A stretch of DNA of 8,054 nt from Planctomycetia bacterium (lineage in GTDB: Bacteria > Planctomycetota > Planctomycetia > Pirellulales > UBA1268), in NCBI GenBank assembly GCA_009919445.1, contig RGBY01000103.1, positions 1 to 8,054 of the forward strand, given 5' to 3'. Every line of letters begins with the position of its first letter. The stretch's first letter is position 1. Shown in pieces: positions 6,298 through 8,054 of the stretch. Made by a program: the position numbers and the translations under genes. The notes below the pieces were generated by a model, which was not told the DNA's origin, did no database searches, and was given only the letters and a program-made list of their open reading frames with translations.

Positions 6298-7305
6298 TCA
6301 GGGGGCTAGCAGGCGTTCAGCGACCAGGCGGGTAACGATCGCCTCGGCCGACACACCGCTGGCATCGGCTTCGAATGAGGGAATGATCCGGTGGCGAAGC
6401 ACAGCCGGTGCCGAACGCCGCAGATCGTCCAGGCTGACACAGGGGCGACCAGCCAGGGCTGCTCTGGCCTTGGCTGTCACCACCAGGGCCTGCGCTGCTC
6501 GGGGGCCAGCCCCATACTCGACCAGTCGTCCAAGCCAGTCTGGCGCGTGCCGGTCACCCGGCCGACTCGCCCGAACGCACTCAACCGCCTGCTCCAAAAG
6601 TGGTTCTGCAACCGGAATCAAGCGAACCGTCTGCTGGGCTGCAAGGAGCAGTTCACGATCAACGACCGGCGAAACCTCAGTGGCCGCTGGTCCAGTGGTC
6701 AGCCGCACCACGGCAATTTCTTCCTCACGCGTTGGGTAATCAACACGAATCTGCATAAGGAACCGATCGAGTTGCCCCTCCGGCAATGGATAGGTGCCCT
6801 CTTGCTCCAGCGGATTGCGGGTTGCCAGCACGAAAAACGGTTGAGGGAGCAGATGCCGTACACCACCGACCGTCACCTGCCCCTCCTGCATCGCCTCCAG
6901 CAGGGCTGCCTGAGTTTTGGGGGGCGCTCGATTGATCTCATCGGCCAGCAGCACATGATGAAATACCGGGCCAGGCAGAAACTCCAGTCGCCGACCACCG
7001 GTTGGCTGATCGGTGAGGATGTCAGTACCCAGAATGTCAGCCGGCAAAATATCGGGGGTGAACTGGATGCGACCAAAGTCGAGTGCAGTGGCCGCTGCCA
7101 ACGACTTGACGATCAACGTCTTAGCCAACCCCGGCAGCCCCTCCACTAGACAGTGACCACCACACAGCAGACTGACTAAAAGGTCATCGATCACTGCATG
7201 CTGGCCAATGACCACCGGACGAATTGCCGTACGGACTCGGTCGCCGAGTTCCTCAACAGCAGCCACCGCCGCAGCGGCCAAGTCAGTCGCACGAGGCTGG
7301 CTCAT
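6298..7305 (-). CDS. MoxR-family AAA+ ATPase
   Basis: A complete 335-residue protein, the usual MoxR length. The P-loop is GLPGLAKT at residues 56-63, the typical MoxR Walker A with Ala before Lys-Thr. Walker B is VLLADE at 118-123, followed by INRAPPKTQAALLEAMQE. Sensor 1 is VLATRNP at 159-165, then the MoxR signature EGTYPLPEGQLDRF at 169-182 with Gly where Ala is common. The lid domain has a sensor-2-like GAGPRA at 266-270 and ends in the family tail RHRIIPSFEADASGVSAE. All catalytic residues seem present, so it should be an active cytoplasmic ATPase. MoxR proteins are thought to remodel or mature partner proteins encoded nearby. The ATG at 7305 is preceded by a weak GGAG at 7319-7322 with a long spacer. 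The stop codon directly abuts the next gene, a BatA-like membrane protein, which is the likely partner. The DUF58 gene that normally accompanies moxR is not adjacent. Confidence 0.95.
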   Translation of the reverse strand: MSQPRATDLAAAAVAAVEELGDRVRTAIRPVVIGQHAVIDDLLVSLLCGGHCLVEGLPGLAKTLIVKSLAAATALDFGRIQFTPDILPADILGTDILTDQPTGGRRLEFLPGPVFHHVLLADEINRAPPKTQAALLEAMQEGQVTVGGVRHLLPQPFFVLATRNPLEQEGTYPLPEGQLDRFLMQIRVDYPTREEEIAVVRLTTGPAATEVSPVVDRELLLAAQQTVRLIPVAEPLLEQAVECVRASRPGDRHAPDWLGRLVEYGAGPRAAQALVVTAKARAALAGRPCVSLDDLRRSAPAVLRHRIIPSFEADASGVSAEAIVTRLVAERLLAP

Positions 7306-7339
7306 ATCAGGCTGGTCTCTCCGGGCTGGTACATGCCCC

Positions 7340-8054
7340 TCAGTCTACGGCACCAGGGGTGCTTCCGTCCCCTGCGTCTGAGCTGGGGGCTAGGCACCAG
7401 AGACGCCCACCGGCAAGCACGCCCAGTCGCTGCCCTGACAGCCCCGATAGCGGCGGCATATCGGCATCGGGTTGTTCGTTGATTGGCCGCAGGCTCGCAC
7501 TAACCGTGGCTGGAGCCTCCTGCCGGGTAAAGGGCATGATGCCGGAGGCCAAATCGCTGATCAGGAGCCATGCTGGCGGCGAGCCAGCAATCGGGTTGGC
7601 TGGCCAGACAGCCCGTCCAGCCAACACCGTCGGCGGGCCCAGCCATGCCGCTCCGCGGCCCTCCGCGCGACGCATTTCCGCCGTAATATCAGACGCGGTG
7701 GATGCCGATGCGACGCCCGATTCCAACACCAACTGCGATCGTCCCAGCAGGCTGCCATCAGCACCGGAAAAATGCATGACTTCTGGCATACCTGCTGCAG
7801 GCCGCAGAAGGACAACCAGACGATCGGCACAGCCAGCAACGGCATCAGCCACCATGCCGGGTGACGAGGAAATCAGATCGCGGAGGTCGTCCCGCTGCCA
7901 GACAGTCCTGCCATCTGCGCGATCAAGTCCAATCAACTGACCAGTCGGCAGCACCAGCACCAAAAGATGCTGGTAGATCGCAACCAACGAACGGTTCCTC
8001 ACACTTGTTGGCTGCCCCGTCGGCACGGTCTGCTGCCAGACAAGCCGTCCGTCA
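7340..8054 (-). CDS. PQQ-like beta-propeller repeat protein, C-terminal part (start outside window)
   Basis: The frame is open to the right edge, so this is the last ~237 residues of a longer protein. A GTG at 8024-8026 is internal: in-frame codons before it read DGRLVWQQTV, the end of a PQQ-type blade. A second blade signature follows about 25 residues later (GQLIGLDRADGRTVWQRDDL), and the end of a last blade is visible near the C-terminus (LGVLAGGRLWCLAP). These A/G-x-D-x-x-T/D-G-x-x-x-W repeats are known from PQQ dehydrogenases, BamB and many planctomycete envelope proteins. No cofactor-binding or catalytic residues can be judged from this part, so a structural or binding role is as likely as an enzymatic one. 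The gene ends 34 bp before the MoxR gene on the same strand with no visible terminator, which suggests co-transcription. Confidence is high for the repeat type and low for function. Confidence 0.8.
   Translation of the reverse strand, partial: DGRLVWQQTVPTGQPTSVRNRSLVAIYQHLLVLVLPTGQLIGLDRADGRTVWQRDDLRDLISSSPGMVADAVAGCADRLVVLLRPAAGMPEVMHFSGADGSLLGRSQLVLESGVASASTASDITAEMRRAEGRGAAWLGPPTVLAGRAVWPANPIAGSPPAWLLISDLASGIMPFTRQEAPATVSASLRPINEQPDADMPPLSGLSGQRLGVLAGGRLWCLAPSSDAGDGSTPGAVD

Noticed and set aside
6391..7149. Long plus-strand open frame (252 codons) antisense to moxR
   Set aside because: It lies wholly opposite a gene with clear MoxR motifs, shows no recognisable domain, and has the composition expected of a mirror frame in G+C-rich DNA.
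7306..7339. Possible internal promoter or terminator between the PQQ gene and moxR
   Set aside because: The 34-bp gap shows no stem with a T-run and no convincing -35/-10 pair; it holds only a weak ribosome binding site.
7224..7940. Plus-strand open frame (238 codons) opposite the PQQ-propeller gene
   Set aside because: Low-complexity Pro/Arg/Ser-rich product with no domain; the opposite strand has clear PQQ-type blade motifs.

Overview
The window is about 8 kb of G+C-rich DNA that is coding almost end to end on the minus strand. Six consecutive genes are read from right to left and appear to form one operon. The set (PQQ-type beta-propeller, MoxR AAA+ ATPase, long BatA-like membrane protein, large membrane/coiled protein, prenyltransferase/squalene-oxidase-repeat protein, NPCBM-domain protein) and the style of the proteins strongly suggest a planctomycete chromosome. 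This assignment rests on recognising protein families, not on a marker gene.

Layout in transcription order: (1) 8054-7340, the C-terminal end of a PQQ-like beta-propeller protein whose start lies beyond the right edge; (2) 7305-6298, a complete MoxR-type AAA+ ATPase; (3) 6297-3918, a BatA-like membrane protein with a C-terminal glutamine-amidotransferase-like domain, split over two frames by a frameshift near 4411-4528; (4) 3921-2179, a membrane-anchored protein of uncharacterised family; (5) 2182-1106, a probably exported prenyltransferase/squalene-oxidase-repeat protein; (6) 1109-1, a secreted NPCBM/NEW2-domain protein that runs off the left edge. Genes 3/4, 4/5 and 5/6 overlap by four bases (ATGA, TTGA, ATGA). 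Genes 2/3 abut with no gap, and genes 1/2 are 34 bp apart. There is no intergenic stretch longer than that, and I see no terminator, promoter, RNA gene, mobile element or CRISPR array.

Working model (inference): the MoxR ATPase acts as a chaperone-like remodeller on the membrane proteins encoded by genes 3 and 4, while genes 1, 5 and 6 supply exported or cell-envelope partners. MoxR operons usually carry a DUF58 gene next to moxR. None lies here, because the BatA-like gene starts at the base after the moxR stop codon.

The most notable local feature is the interrupted BatA-like gene. Its family motifs continue across a +1 change of frame, at a place where a TTTTC run is followed by a GC-rich hairpin. 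It could be a sequencing error, a true mutation or, less likely, a recoding site.
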